64,000 bases of DNA, taken from assembly GCA_039545295.1 (NCBI GenBank), contig BCIK01000008.1, positions 698,487 through 762,486 on the forward strand, in the 5' to 3' direction. Both the position numbers and the translations under genes were made by a program. The stretch is from Udeniomyces pyricola (lineage: Eukaryota > Basidiomycota > Tremellomycetes > Cystofilobasidiales > Mrakiaceae). Below the pieces are notes generated by a model. It saw nothing but the letters and a program-made list of their open reading frames with translations. It made no database searches and had not been told where the DNA came from. How positions within the stretch are numbered: the first letter of the stretch is position 1; every line of letters begins with the position of its first letter. This document shows, one piece after another, positions 26,638 to 38,200 of the stretch.

Positions 26638-29515
26638 ATACATGTCTACTGACCAGGTACATTGTTCTCTTCCGTGACAGACAACTCATTGCAAACCTGC
26701 GGGGATACCTGGAAATCCAGCGCCTATCGATACACGTCGCCTTCGTCCTCGGTCTCGATCCCCACAGGCTGGTCCTCGTACGGATGCGTCAAGGACGGAA
26801 CGGTCAGAACGCTCACTGACTACGGCTACTCGGACACCAAGATGACGGTCGCCAGCTGTCTCTCAACGTGCTCATCGAAAGGCTTCACGTATGCTGGCCT
26901 GCAATACGGTAAGAAGGATACAACCAGCTAATATCAAAGACTCGGATGTAGCACATGAATCTCATCGACGATGAAAAAAATTCGTTTCTCCTGCTTCCTA
27001 TCAGGACGACAATGTTATTGTGGCTCGTCGTTCAAAAACGCTGGCGAATTGACGACTCTGTCGAGCTGCTCGATGCCCTGTGGAGGTTTGTCGCATCCTG
27101 CTTCCAGACAACCTCTTTGCGTCGAATGTCAACTAATCAGAAACGACCCGATTCTTCCTTATTTGTTTTCGAAGGCGATTCCTCGTCCATCTGCGGTGGT
27201 AATTACATGTCGTCAATGTATGTCAGAACAGGCAAAGTCTCGACTTCAGCCTCCACAACCACCACAAAGATGGTATCGTCGTCCTCGACTCGCATCACTA
27301 CCACCACTTCCACTCGATCTGCCGCTGCCGCCTCTTCCAGCTCAGTATCTACCAAGGTATCGATCTCTACCTCTGCGTCCTCCACCTCTGCATCGGTCGC
27401 CGCCACGCCTACCTGGACCTCTCTTGGCTGCGTCGAAGACTACCCGTATTGGACCTATGGTGGACGCGCTCTCGATGGCTACTCCGTCAGCAACGCCAAG
27501 ATGACCAACGCGATGTGTTGGGCGATATGCACTAAAGCCGGTTTCACCCTCAGCGGGACTGAGGATGGAACCGAGTGTCGATGCGGAAACTCACTGGAGA
27601 ATGGAACGGGCAAGTCGAAACCGGCTGCAGATTGCTCGACCAAGTGTGCCGGAGACTCGAGTCAAATCTGTGGAGGAGGGTGGAGGATGAGTTTGTACCA
27701 GAGTCCAAACAAGATAAAGTGGAAGCTCGCTCAGAAAGCTTCGGGACCCTCCTTCTTCGGTGCGTGGATTCGACCATCATCATATATAAACCCCTTTTCT
27801 CTTGTTCCTGCATTAATGGCTCTTGCTGACAGCAATTGTTCTCATCATACCTTTGGTTTCGCTCTGTTGACATGTGTATAGATAATTGGTGGTTCTTTGA
27901 CGGTCAAGACCCTACCAACGGCTTTGTCGATTACCTCTCCGCCTCGGACGCATGGCAGTCAGGACTCATTGTAAGATCGTGACGCTGGCATTTTTGCTTA
28001 TTCATATCCTTAGTGGCTTACTCAAACGGGTCTGTGTATGTTTCTAGTCCACCAACTCGGCCGGTCGAGCTATCATGAAAGTTGAAACCACCCCTGTTGT
28101 TTCCGATGCCGGTCGCAAGTCCGTCCGCATCAGCTCCCAGTGGAAGTAAGTCCATAACTCCTATCCTACCCGTTCTATATCACTCAAAAATTCATTGGAG
28201 CTGATAACTACGCGTTGTCGCGATGGGAAACAGATTCAACGGCAACTCGCTTCTCATCCTCGATGCGGTCCATATGCCGGTCGGCTGTGGCATATGGCCA
28301 GCCTTTTGGACGCTTGGAGGAGGCACATGGCCTTACACGGGCGAGATTGACATTCTCGAGGGTGTCAATTTCAATACCCGTAACCAAGTCTCGGTCCACA
28401 CCGGTAGTGGCTACTCGATCCCGGCCGTTTTTGGCGGCTCGGGCTCTTTGGGTATCACCAACTGCGCCGCGTACGAAACGGCGAATCAGGGATGTGGCAT
28501 CATTGATGAAGCCAGCGACAAATCGTACGGCGTGCCTTTCAACAACAACGGTGGTGGTGTCTATGCCAGTAAGTGGTTTCTCAGAGAGGTGAAGAGAAGA
28601 ACAAAAGTATGAGTAACCGAGTTTGCCATGCTGATTCGTGTGGGATTCTTTCTCCGCTGCTGGCTGCATTTGCATCTGCAGTGCGTTGGATCGATACGGC
28701 AATCTCAGTCTACTTTTTCCCTCGGGTTCGTCACCAGCATCCTAGCTCTCTCCTTTTCCTATACCGTACTTTTCAATCCGATCTTGGCTCCTGACCTATT
28801 TATCAACTCTCCGACATCGTTCGACTCTCAAACACAGGGTTCAATCCCAGCCGATATCACAGCCAACTCTCCGAACCCTGACAATGTTTGTACCTCGTTC
28901 TCCTCCCGGATCATATATTGGTTTCGGTGCCAAACCTCTCGCCCAAGCTGATCGGATATCCTCTTCTTGTTCTCTACAGGGCGCATGGGGACAGCCGATC
29001 GCTCGATACCCAGCCACCAGCCCCCTCGCAAACTTCTTCCAAGACCACGCCGCCATATTCGACACCACGTTGTACGCATGCTCCTTCTCACTCTCTCCAA
29101 GTTAATTTTGGTTGATTCTTGACAGCCTCTGATGCAAAATCTGCTCGGTTTTCGTTTGGTTGCAGGTGTGGCGATTGGGCAGGCAACGGTTGGCCTTGGG
29201 GTTCTCCCGGATCGGGTCAGGATCAATCCTGTGCGGCTTTGACGGGATATTCCACTTGCAACGCTTACGTCAAAGCGAACGGAGCAGACTTTGGCGAGGC
29301 CTATTGGGAAGTGAGTCGTGAACGAGTTTTTCCTTTCTTTCTTCTCAGTTTTAGTTTTTTCTTCTTCTTCCTTCTCTCTTGTTTTTGCAGCTGTCTTTTC
29401 ACGACTTGATGAGATGGCACGGACTGATTCCCTCTGTTCTTGCTCTACCTCTTCTCTTCTTCGCGGACGTGTGTCGGTTTGACAGGTCAACAGCGTTCAG
29501 CTTTACACCCTATAG
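26042..29515 (+). CDS. Secreted protein with three WSC domains and a GH16 glucanase domain
   Basis: Thirteen exons: 26042-26340, 26451-26539, 26657-26908, 27005-27085, 27175-27759, 27882-27970, 28048-28145, 28234-28568, 28682-28725, 28838-28885, 28980-29071, 29166-29310 and 29486-29515, giving 728 residues. A signal peptide (about 1-26) is followed by three Cys-rich WSC modules, at about 57-150, 158-265 and 330-420. Each has the GCV/GCI...GF...GLQYG/GTEDG...C pattern, and a Ser/Thr-rich linker precedes the third. The GH16 domain starts near 437 (NWWFFDGQDPTNGFVDY). It carries the catalytic motif GEIDILEG with E535 as nucleophile and E540 as acid/base, after GIWPAFWTLGG. WSC domains bind fungal wall polysaccharides and GH16 enzymes cut or transfer beta-1,3/1,6-glucans, so I infer cell-wall remodelling. 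No GPI or transmembrane end is visible; the protein ends VQLYTL. Confidence 0.93.
26599..26635. repeat. Poly-T run of about 37 bases in GH16 intron 2
   Basis: Sense-strand T homopolymer just upstream of the acceptor at 26656. Confidence 0.85.
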
Positions 29516-30092
29516 CAGTATCGTTCCTTGTTTACTGGTTCCTATTGGCCTCCATGCCCCATCCGACGTCTTCCTTTACCACTGTGTTTTGTTCCTTTGT
29601 CGTGTTTCTTCCTGCCTCTTGAGCGCCCTAATGCCCTCCCCCTTCCCACGACTTATACATTTTTCTCCTTCTCGAACTCAACACCCCCCCCCCGCTTCCT
29701 TTTCAACCCACATCGTCCAATCCTCTGCACACACTTGATCTTATCTCGATCTCTCCGCATCTCACTGCTATCAACGTGATCTTACCTTGCTTTGTTCCTC
29801 TCTATAATTTTCATGTCCTTTCCTGACTCCTACTGTTGCCTAATATTTGACGTCCGACAATTAACGGTCCCAATGGCATCGTCTTATGGAACCGGCCAGA
29901 GAAAAGAAAGAAAATCGTTGAAGCGATGGCGTGATGAGGATGTGCGTCGGGCAGATCGGGCGTCGAATGCGGGGAATCCCGTTAAGAGGCCCTTTTTTTT
30001 GGTTGATCACCTTGTTTTCCCTTGTCTTCCACCTTCCCTCCCCGACTCCCCTTCCCTTCCTCTCTTCCGCTCTCACAATCCCCACCCTCATC
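29516..30092. other. Gene-free stretch between GH16 gene and permease
   Basis: 3' flank of the GH16 gene and promoter plus leader of the permease, both on the plus strand. It is C/T-rich, with no supported exon. Confidence 0.6.
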
Positions 30093-33000
30093 ATGAGCGC
30101 TTTGGACGACAAAAAGGATGCTTTCCACACCGACGACGACACCTCGACGCTCGACGACGATGCCAAGCAGATGGTGCGACCTTGAAGCCTTCCTGGATGA
30201 GGCTGTCGCCTGATCTTGATCCGAATCGACCGAAACCGACCAGCACCAAACAAAGGTTTCTTCCCCCTTCGACATGGCGTCTCCGAAAAGTGCGCATCGG
30301 CTTTGCCTAGTTGTTTTTTCTTTCCTTTTCTTTTCCTCTCCCCTCCTACTCCCTTGGGTTTCTACCCAGAGGCTTCTCATATGAGACCACGAGATAAAAA
30401 CAACAGAAAACAAAGCATTGTGCGGGTGTTCCATCCCTTTCTTGAGTCGAGGTTTCCCTGATCGATCCTCTCTTGCTCGAGCGTCGCTTTATTCCCATGC
30501 GCGTCTTGGGTGAGGGCAGGAGAGAACACCCCAATAAAAAGGGACGGGCAAATTTCTTCTTGAGGAAGGTTCTTGGTCCTGAGATGGAGCTTTGACTCCC
30601 GTACGTTTTCTTCAACCTTTCCTTCCTTTTCTTCTCCTTCGCTTTCCCTCGTTCTTCAAACTGAGAGACTTGGGAAGCGTGGGGGAAAAGGGATCGGCAA
30701 GGGGCGAGAGACGGACGATACCGCCTGAACTTGATCGCCTCAGAAGCGCGGAAGAAATCTTTGCTTGGTTCTGGTCGTCGGTCAACTTATCGAGAAAAGG
30801 CGTATAATCTGCCCGTCCCTTGGGTTTTCCCCTTTACCTCTTGTTCTTCAAGTGTCCCTCGTGTTGGACATCACGGACTTTCACCTACTGACACGAACGC
30901 GATTGGTTGGGGATCTCAAGGCTCGGTTCGGTTACACGCAGTTAGCATTATGACTCTTCTTCTTATCTGCCTTAATCGTACCCCGACCTCGTCTTCCGGC
31001 CGTCATCCACTGACCATAGTCTACTTGTGTCGCATTGGTTGCGCACCCAATCTCTTCCCTCTGTTTCGTGCTCGCCCTCAGGGTCTTCGTTCGACGATGG
31101 GGCCTAATCGAATCCATTTCAGCCTCGTGCTCTGCCATGAACTTCATGGCCTGCGCGCGTACGCTCTTTTTCCTGGGAATCCTCGCTGGAGGTCCTAAAG
31201 CCATGTGGAGTATGCAGCTCGTATCGCTGGCTACAATGTGGAGTGAGCGACCTCTTCTCCCTATCGAGCCATCCAGTGTTGGCAACCTCGCTTGATTCAT
31301 TCTAACCGATCCATCAATTCCATGTGTATAGTCACATTCGCCGTGCTTGCCGAGATCTGCTCGGCTATCCCGCTTTCGGGCTCCATCTACGTATGGGCGG
31401 CATCTGTCGTCCCCAGAAAATACGGTCGACTGACCGGAATCATCGTCGCCTGGTGGAGCACGGTTGCGTGGGCCACGTCAGTCCCTCATTCATCTTATGA
31501 ACCGACATCTTCCAGGACGCTAACTCCCCGTCTTGCATCATCTCTTCTGGTCGCCTTCTCACCTTGCGTGTCCTGACGATAGGTTCTCCGCTGGAAACAT
31601 GCAAACCACCGCCAACTTTGTCCTGTCGCTCCTCAACATCTACAACGTCGACTTCAACGGTGGACTCACTACGGAGTCCGTTCGCTACCGAGTCCTCGTC
31701 TGGGGATGCTCAGAGTTCTTCTTGCTCATCATCATCGGATTGAACTACCTCCCACCTCGAGCATGTACGTTACTCTTGCATCGCCTATTCTATCGCCCTC
31801 ATTGTCCGTTCGTCGGAAAGCACTCAGTTGCTGATTACATTTCTTGTCGATGTCCTTTTCGTTCCTTTCTCCGTTTTGTTCTCCTTTCAGACGCTTGGGT
31901 CTTCAAGGGTGCCATGGCTCTGATGTTCCTCGACTTTCTCCTCTGTCTCGTGAGTATCGTGTCGCCTTGCTTTCCAGTTCTTCGTTAAACACCGTAGTGA
32001 CCTGTCACGCCATGCTCATCGATGTATCCCGCTTGCGTCGTTCCCACCTCAGATCTGGTTGCCTATCGGTGCGAGCAAGACCTACGGGATCCGAACCGCC
32101 AGTGAAGCCCTTCTTACCACCAACAACGGCACCGGTGCCCCACCCGGGATGAACTGGCTTCTCGTCTTCATCTACGCGACTGGTCCCGTGATTGGCGCTG
32201 AGGCCTCTGCCCACGTCAGCGAAGAAACCAAGGACGCTAGTAAGACGGCCCCAAGAGGCATCATGACGGCCGCGCTCATCAGTGGCTTCTGCGGCTTTGC
32301 TTGCACAATCCTCTTCCTATTCGTCACGCCTCCGCTCGAGATCTGGTACACGTTTTCGAGCCCTCAGCCCTTTGTAGAGGTTTGTTTGAGTGTTTTCTAT
32401 CTATCTTGATTTATTTATTGGGGGCAGATCTATCTCGCCAACGGCTTCGCAGGAAGATCCTGGGTTGACTGGATACTGATTCAGCTTCGTTCTTCTTCCC
32501 TCACGCTCACCCTAATATCCCAATCATGCCATCATCATATCTTTGTCTTCACTCTCCTCCTCCATCGATCATCTCACCACGACAGGTCTACAACCTCGCT
32601 CTTGGCCGTGCCGGTGCTACCTTTATGACGATCCTCGCCGTCATCGGACTCATCATGAACTCATCTATTTCTATCGTCGCCGCGACTCGACTGATGTTCG
32701 CTGTGGCCCGTGATGGCTGCCTTCCCTACTCGAGCTGGGTCGGCAAAGTCACGCCTGATGGTCGTCCGCGAAACGCTGTGACGGTCTTTGCGGTGTTTGG
32801 CATGATCCTGCTTTGCTCGATCCTCCCTTCCTCGGTCGCATTCACGTCCCTCGTTTCCGCAGGGTAAGTGCTCGTTGATTCTCGAATCCTTCCCTCGTTC
32901 ATTTTCTTCTTCTGAGTCGCACCCTGATGATCTTTTGCTCTCTTTTCTCCTTTTCTTTCTTTTATCAGTGCTGTCCCGACCATCTCAGCCTACGCTCTCA

Positions 33001-33565
33001 TCGCACTCTCCCGATTCTTCTTCACCCCTCACGTCTTCAAGGATACCCGTTGGGGTCTTGGCAAGTTTGCTCGACCGTTCTACCTCGTCGCTGGTGTCTT
33101 CAACCTCTTCCTGTTTGTAAGTCATCCACCCGCTCCTTCCATGTTTTCCTTTTTTTCTTATACCCGCTTGGTCTTGTCATAACGATACCCTTAACCTAAC
33201 CCCGCTTCTCTCTTTTGTTCGGTGTCCTTTCGTCTCGTTTCGATCCTCTTCCCCTTTATGTTCGATCAATTGACGGACCCAGGCGATCCTCATCTCCCCT
33301 TTCACCTACCCCGTCACCGGCCCGACGTTCAACTACGCCGTCGTCATTTGGGCTGTCGCCACCATCTTGGCTATCGCTACGTACCTCTGGGTCCCTCAGG
33401 ACGATTGGCTTAAAGAGACCTTGCTCAAAGTGAGTCGTGCAACACATGCAAACGTACAAAGTAGAAGGCTTGGACTCATCATCATCTCTGCCTTGTTTTT
33501 TCTCTCTTTCTCTCTTCTCTTCTACTTTCAAACACGTTTAGAACATCTCGGACGAAGCTGCCTAG
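30093..33565 (+). CDS. Amino-acid/GABA/choline-type permease (APC superfamily)
   Basis: Eleven exons: 30093-30173, 30921-30940, 31082-31242, 31332-31476, 31583-31764, 31891-31949, 32053-32379, 32586-32863, 32969-33116, 33283-33429 and 33542-33565, giving 523 residues. About twelve membrane spans can be seen. Family marks include the cytosolic entry ARFGYTQVFVRRWGLIES, FFLGILAGGPKAMWS, AEICSAIPLSGSIYVWAA, GAEASAHVSEETKDASKTAP and AATRLMFAVARDG. These are typical of fungal Uga4/Hnm1-like carriers, which import GABA, other amino acids or choline with protons. The substrate cannot be told from sequence. The acidic N-terminus has no span. Exon 2 is only 20 nt and follows a 747-base intron, long for this genome; I infer it because it alone joins exons 1 and 3 in frame with a family-like sequence. 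The last exon is 24 nt. Confidence 0.9.
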
Positions 33566-35239
33566 ATTCTTGTCTTTCTTCCTCCCTCCCTCTTGTCTTC
33601 TTTCAGCCCATTTCCTGTGTTTTCCTCTTCCTTTCCCAATGGTTATAACCAAGCCATCTTTTTCTGCTCCCTTCCCTCGTTGTCCACTTTCAACGGGTAC
33701 CTCGAGCCTCGAATTCAACTTCCTGTCCCTCACGTACCCACCTTCTTATATGTACATCAGGCAATGCGTTCTCCCACAGTCATGATCACCACCCATAGGT
33801 CCCCCCCCCCCCTCCCCCGCCCTTCTCACACGCACTCTCTAGCCCCTCTTTGCCTCTCATACGTGACGTTTCCATAATTTTTGATATGTTCCTTTTTTAT
33901 AGATAGAATAAAATAAAATACAAACAGTAGAACTGAGAAGAAAGGAGAAGATTGAAGACGGATAAAGGAAAATGGGCCGGAAAGGTTGCGCTGCAGAGAC
34001 GGTACTAACTAGTCACGCGGCAGAGGCCGGCCGGAGAAAGTTCATCCTCGGTAATTCGGGTTTGCCCCTCAACCACATTCGTTGACTTGAACTCCTTTCG
34101 ACGCTCAAACAACACAATGTCAACTTCCCACACCAATTCCGATGACTCATCCATTACCGAACCTGACTACGTCGATGCTCAGATGGCATGCGCTTGGGAT
34201 GTGTCATTCGACAGCTGATCTACCAAAGCACAGGAGATATTATACCTCGTCGTTTCTCGGTAGGTACGGGTTGGGGTACAGCGTTTGCATGCAAGATTGA
34301 GGATATCTCCCCGACGTAGCCGTTGGGCTGAGTCGGTAGTCTAGAACGGCGCTCTCAACTGTATAGCTATCATGCGAGTATTTGTGGACCCCCACGGCGA
34401 CCTCTTCATGATTAACGGTGACGTCAAGAAAGAGGCCGATGCCAATCCGAAATGGTGAGTTCTTCAGCTCTTTCAGGAAATAAAAATAAAATAAGATAAG
34501 GAACCAAAAAAAGGAAAGGGGGGGGGGGGGGCGATGCAACAAACCAAAGCGCATCTTACCAATGCAACGGTTGCCTTGATCACGCTCTTGTGTTAATGTA
34601 TCTTCAACACGTTAGAGGACCACTTTCCACTGTCGATCTGCTCCCTCACGGGTTTCTGTACTTGATAGCCGCGCACTTTTCTGCTCATGAGCGTTTCCCT
34701 CATTTTTCGCGAGATGGATGATTCGACTACTAATCATGTGCAGGTCTGACTCGATTCACGTAATTATTCTAAATCCCAGCTGATAAACCCAATGGTTGAT
34801 CCCTCCAAGAAAGAGGTGAAAGAGGTGGAGGCTCTCGACAAAGAAAAAAAATAAAAATGGGAGAAACCCTGAACAACGAAAGCACCATGCTTTCTATGTC
34901 ATGTGATACATGCGTATATATATATATCCGGCTTCCACTTCTGCTGATATGTAGACATCTCGAGTGCGTATATATATGGAGTATGTTCATTCCTCGTTCT
35001 TTCGATTTAACCCCTTCCCTTTCTTTATGTACACCTCGTCAGCTCTTCTTTACTACCATACTATAGTTCCTTCTATATATATGTCAAGTGTATTGTCGAA
35101 CCATCCGTCGCCCCCATCTCCCCTCTGTCTCTCTCCCCACCTGTCTTTTCCAATTTAATTTCCCCTATTCCCTTTCTCTCCACTTTGATCATCCCCCGCC
35201 TCTGTCTTCTTCAAGCGTAATTTTTTTTTTTTTTTGGTA
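33566..35239. other. Intergenic region between permease and FG-repeat protein
   Basis: Convergent 3' flanks of two genes. It holds C runs near 33799-33810, a G run at 34519-34532, and the possible small gene at 34372-34783. An open frame with ATG at 34117 (MSTSHTNSDDSSITEPDYVD, 33 codons to a stop) could be an upstream exon of that gene, but no phase-compatible junction was found. Confidence 0.45.
34372..34783 (+). CDS. Possible small hypothetical protein, two exons
   Basis: Exon 34372-34454 reads MRVFVDPHGDLFMINGDVKK followed by EADANPKW, and ends at a strong GTGAGT donor. Exon 34744-34783 follows a CAG acceptor and reads SDSIHVIILNPS before a stop. The join is in frame and gives about 40 residues. 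Composition is protein-like and the donor is good. The product is very short, no family is recognised, and an upstream exon at 34117 may belong to it. Confidence 0.33.
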
Positions 35240-38200
35240 TTACTTCGCACCTCCAAACGAGAACATTCCCGGCTTAACCGGCAACCCCCCTGCTCCTGAC
35301 GCTGGAGCCGCTCCAAACGTAAACCCACCTCCTCCACCAGTACCTGAAGTCGGCGCTGCTGCTGCTGGAGGAGGAGTCGCCGCTCCAAACGCAAATGTCG
35401 GGACCGACGGACTCGCTCCCGGTCGCATCGTCGTCGACGACGAAGGGTTCGTAACACCGCCAAACGTGAAACCACCACCACCTCCTGTAGGAGTGGACGA
35501 AGCAGCAGAAGAAGGGGTCGAATTGATCGACGTCGTCGAGCCGAATGTGAAACTACCACCCCCACCGCCAACGCTGCTGCTGCTGCCACCGCTGAGAGGT
35601 GACGGAACAGCCGGTTTCGAAGGTGCTCCAAACGTGAAACCACCTCCCGAAGAAGCAAGAGGAGGAGGGGCAGCAGCAGCAGCTAGAGGTGACGAAACGG
35701 AGGGTTTTCCAAATGTGAACCCACTACCCCCTCCTCCTCCTCCGGCTGAACCGAGCGACGAAGAGTTCGGCATGGGAACGGACGAAGACGTCGACGAGGA
35801 TGGGTTTGCACCAAAGGAGAAAGTGGAAGAAGAAGGAGAAGAGGATGGACCGGAAGGGGCGGCGGCGCCGCCGCTGAATGAAAACGTCTTGGACATCCCT
35901 CCTCCTCCTGCGTTGTTGTTGTTGTTGTTGTTAGCAGGAGCAGCAGCAGCCGGGCTTCCAAACGTGAGTGCTGCCGATGACGAAGGCGTTGAAGAGGCAG
36001 TCGCCAATTGGGAAGAAGCCAGAGGCGAAGAAGAAGAAGAAGAAGAAGGAGTAGGTGCTGAAGCACCAAACGCAAATGTTGGTGGCTTGTTGGCTATCAG
36101 ACCGGTCGTCGCTCCCGTCGCGTTGGAAGACGATGACGATGAAGCGCCAAAGGAAAAGGTGGAAGGAGCAGCAGGCGTCGAAGCTGTGGGTTTTGGAGCT
36201 CCGAAAGAGAATCCTCCTCCTGCTCCTCCTGCTCCTCCTGCTTCTCCAGTAGTAGACGTCGGGGCAGCAGGCGTGGACGACGAGGGCGTCTCGGCAGATT
36301 TGGAAGCGCCAAACGCAAAAGGGTTCGATGGCGCTACTGCTGCTGCTGCTGCCGGAGTAGATGCGGCCGGAACAGAAGGAGCGGAAGGAGCGGAAGGAGC
36401 GCCAAAGGAGAACGTCTTAGGGGCTTCGACCGTCGGTTTCGGAGGTTCAGCTTTCGAAACAGACGCGGTCGACGACGAGGCGGCACCGAAAGAGAATGTG
36501 CTGGGAGTAGTCGAGGGGTTGGATGATGAGGTGGTAGGGGCGGAAGAAGGGACTGGTGCGGAGGTCGTAGCGGGTTTGGAGAAAAAGTCAGGGATAGCAG
36601 GCTTAGCAGCCGGGGTTGATGTGCTCGATGTCGGAGCAGAAGGGGTCGGAGCTGGAGAGCTACCACCGAACGAAAAGGGGGAAGAAGATGACGAAGGGGC
36701 AGAAGCAGGGGAGCCTGAGGCGGTAGTTGATCCGTTTGCTCCCAAACCCGCAAACAACCCTCCTCCACCAGTCGAGGGCGACGACAATGAAGAAGCTGCA
36801 GCGTTCGTCCCCGCCGCTGTTACCGCTTTAATGGCTGCTGTACTTTCGGCTTTCAACCTTCCCAACATCGTTTCCTCCCTCCTCCGTTTCTCCTCTTCCC
36901 CGACGCTTCTCTGCGCTTTGTAAGGACTCGCATAGGGACTCGCTCGGTTGGCGGCGCGAATGATTCGAAGACGGCCTCCGGGACTATCCGGGCGCGTGGG
37001 ACCACTACTGGCGATGGACGTGTTGAGCACAGATCTTCGGAGAGGAGACGCGGTTGAAGAATTGCCGGCAAGTGAGGACGTTGATGCATGAAGGTTGGCG
37101 AGGTGAGAGGAGGATCGAAGGGGAGTATGGGAAGAACCGGTGATATGGTAAAGACCCCGCCGAGCTGGCTTGGGCTGTAAAAGGACAATGAGACGAGGCA
37201 GAACGATGAGCTTGTTTGCGCGAAAAAAAAAAGAAACACCCAGATTGATGATGGGAAATTTACCGTGGAATGATCGAAGCCACCTTCGCTGTTGGTGTCA
37301 TCTGTCAGCGCACTTTTCGTGTTCTCACTCTCTTCATCTTCCTGCCAAGCCAGGGCACGCTGAGCCTTGAGCTCTTTGAACTCGGGTTCCGTTACCCAGC
37401 GCTCGACGGCACCGACGATACTGAAGACGTCGAAGATGAAGAGTGAAACAAGACAGAAGAAACCGGTTCGAAAAACTGTCAGCCATACAGTCAACCCGGC
37501 GTTGCCTTCCTGATGGCCAACACAAACAGGAAGAAAAAAAAATAGCCTTACGTCATGTCCTTGTCTGGATGCGTCGAATCCACTGGCATATCAAACTTTC
37601 TCAGCCGCTTCTTGACCAACACCAACCTCTCCCTTCCCCTTCCATCGGGTCCCTCTCTAAACCTCAGCCCATTGGGATCGTTCCAAACTTCACCACCCGC
37701 AGACGACGTGCCGTCTTCGACGAGGCCTCGCTCCTCGTTGGCCACGCTCTTGCGACGCTTTCGTTCTCCACGTCCGAGGTGATGAGGACCTTTGGAGGAC
37801 GCAGAAGCCGCGGTGCGCGAGGTGACGGAGTCGACGTCGGAAATGAGACGTTTGGACTGAGAAGACTTGACTGGTCGTGGGTCGGGGGAGGAGGAAACGG
37901 ATCGGGAGGACGACGTGAATGAAATGTCGGTGTGAGATGCTTCCCCTTCTTGGTCACTGTCTGATCTCTCGTCAACGCTCATCGTCCCTTGACTATCCCT
38001 CTCACTCCCTTCCTCCTCCTCCTCCTCCTCTACCGTTCTGGCCTTTTTCCTCCCATACGTTGCCCCTTCAGGGAGGTATTCGTCATCTTCCTCTTCCTCT
38101 TCTTCGTCATCTGAAGCTCCAGACCCGCGCGAGGGTCCACGCTTCTTGGCGTTGACACCGGCAGATGTGGAGCCAAGTTGTGGGGTCGATCGAGAAGATG

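Noticed and set aside
28836..28848. GGTTCAATCCC, resembling a tRNA T-loop
   Set aside because: It lies at the start of GH16 exon 10 and no acceptor stem or anticodon arm can be formed around it.
34780..34855. Open frame reading LINPMVDPSKKEVKEVEALD
   Set aside because: Linking it to the preceding exon would need a 20-base intron. It is more likely chance purine-rich sequence.
35088..36923. 611-codon open frame on the plus strand
   Set aside because: It is the antisense shadow of the low-complexity FG-repeat exon. Composition is Glu/Ala/Pro filler, and FxFG repeats are clear on the minus strand.
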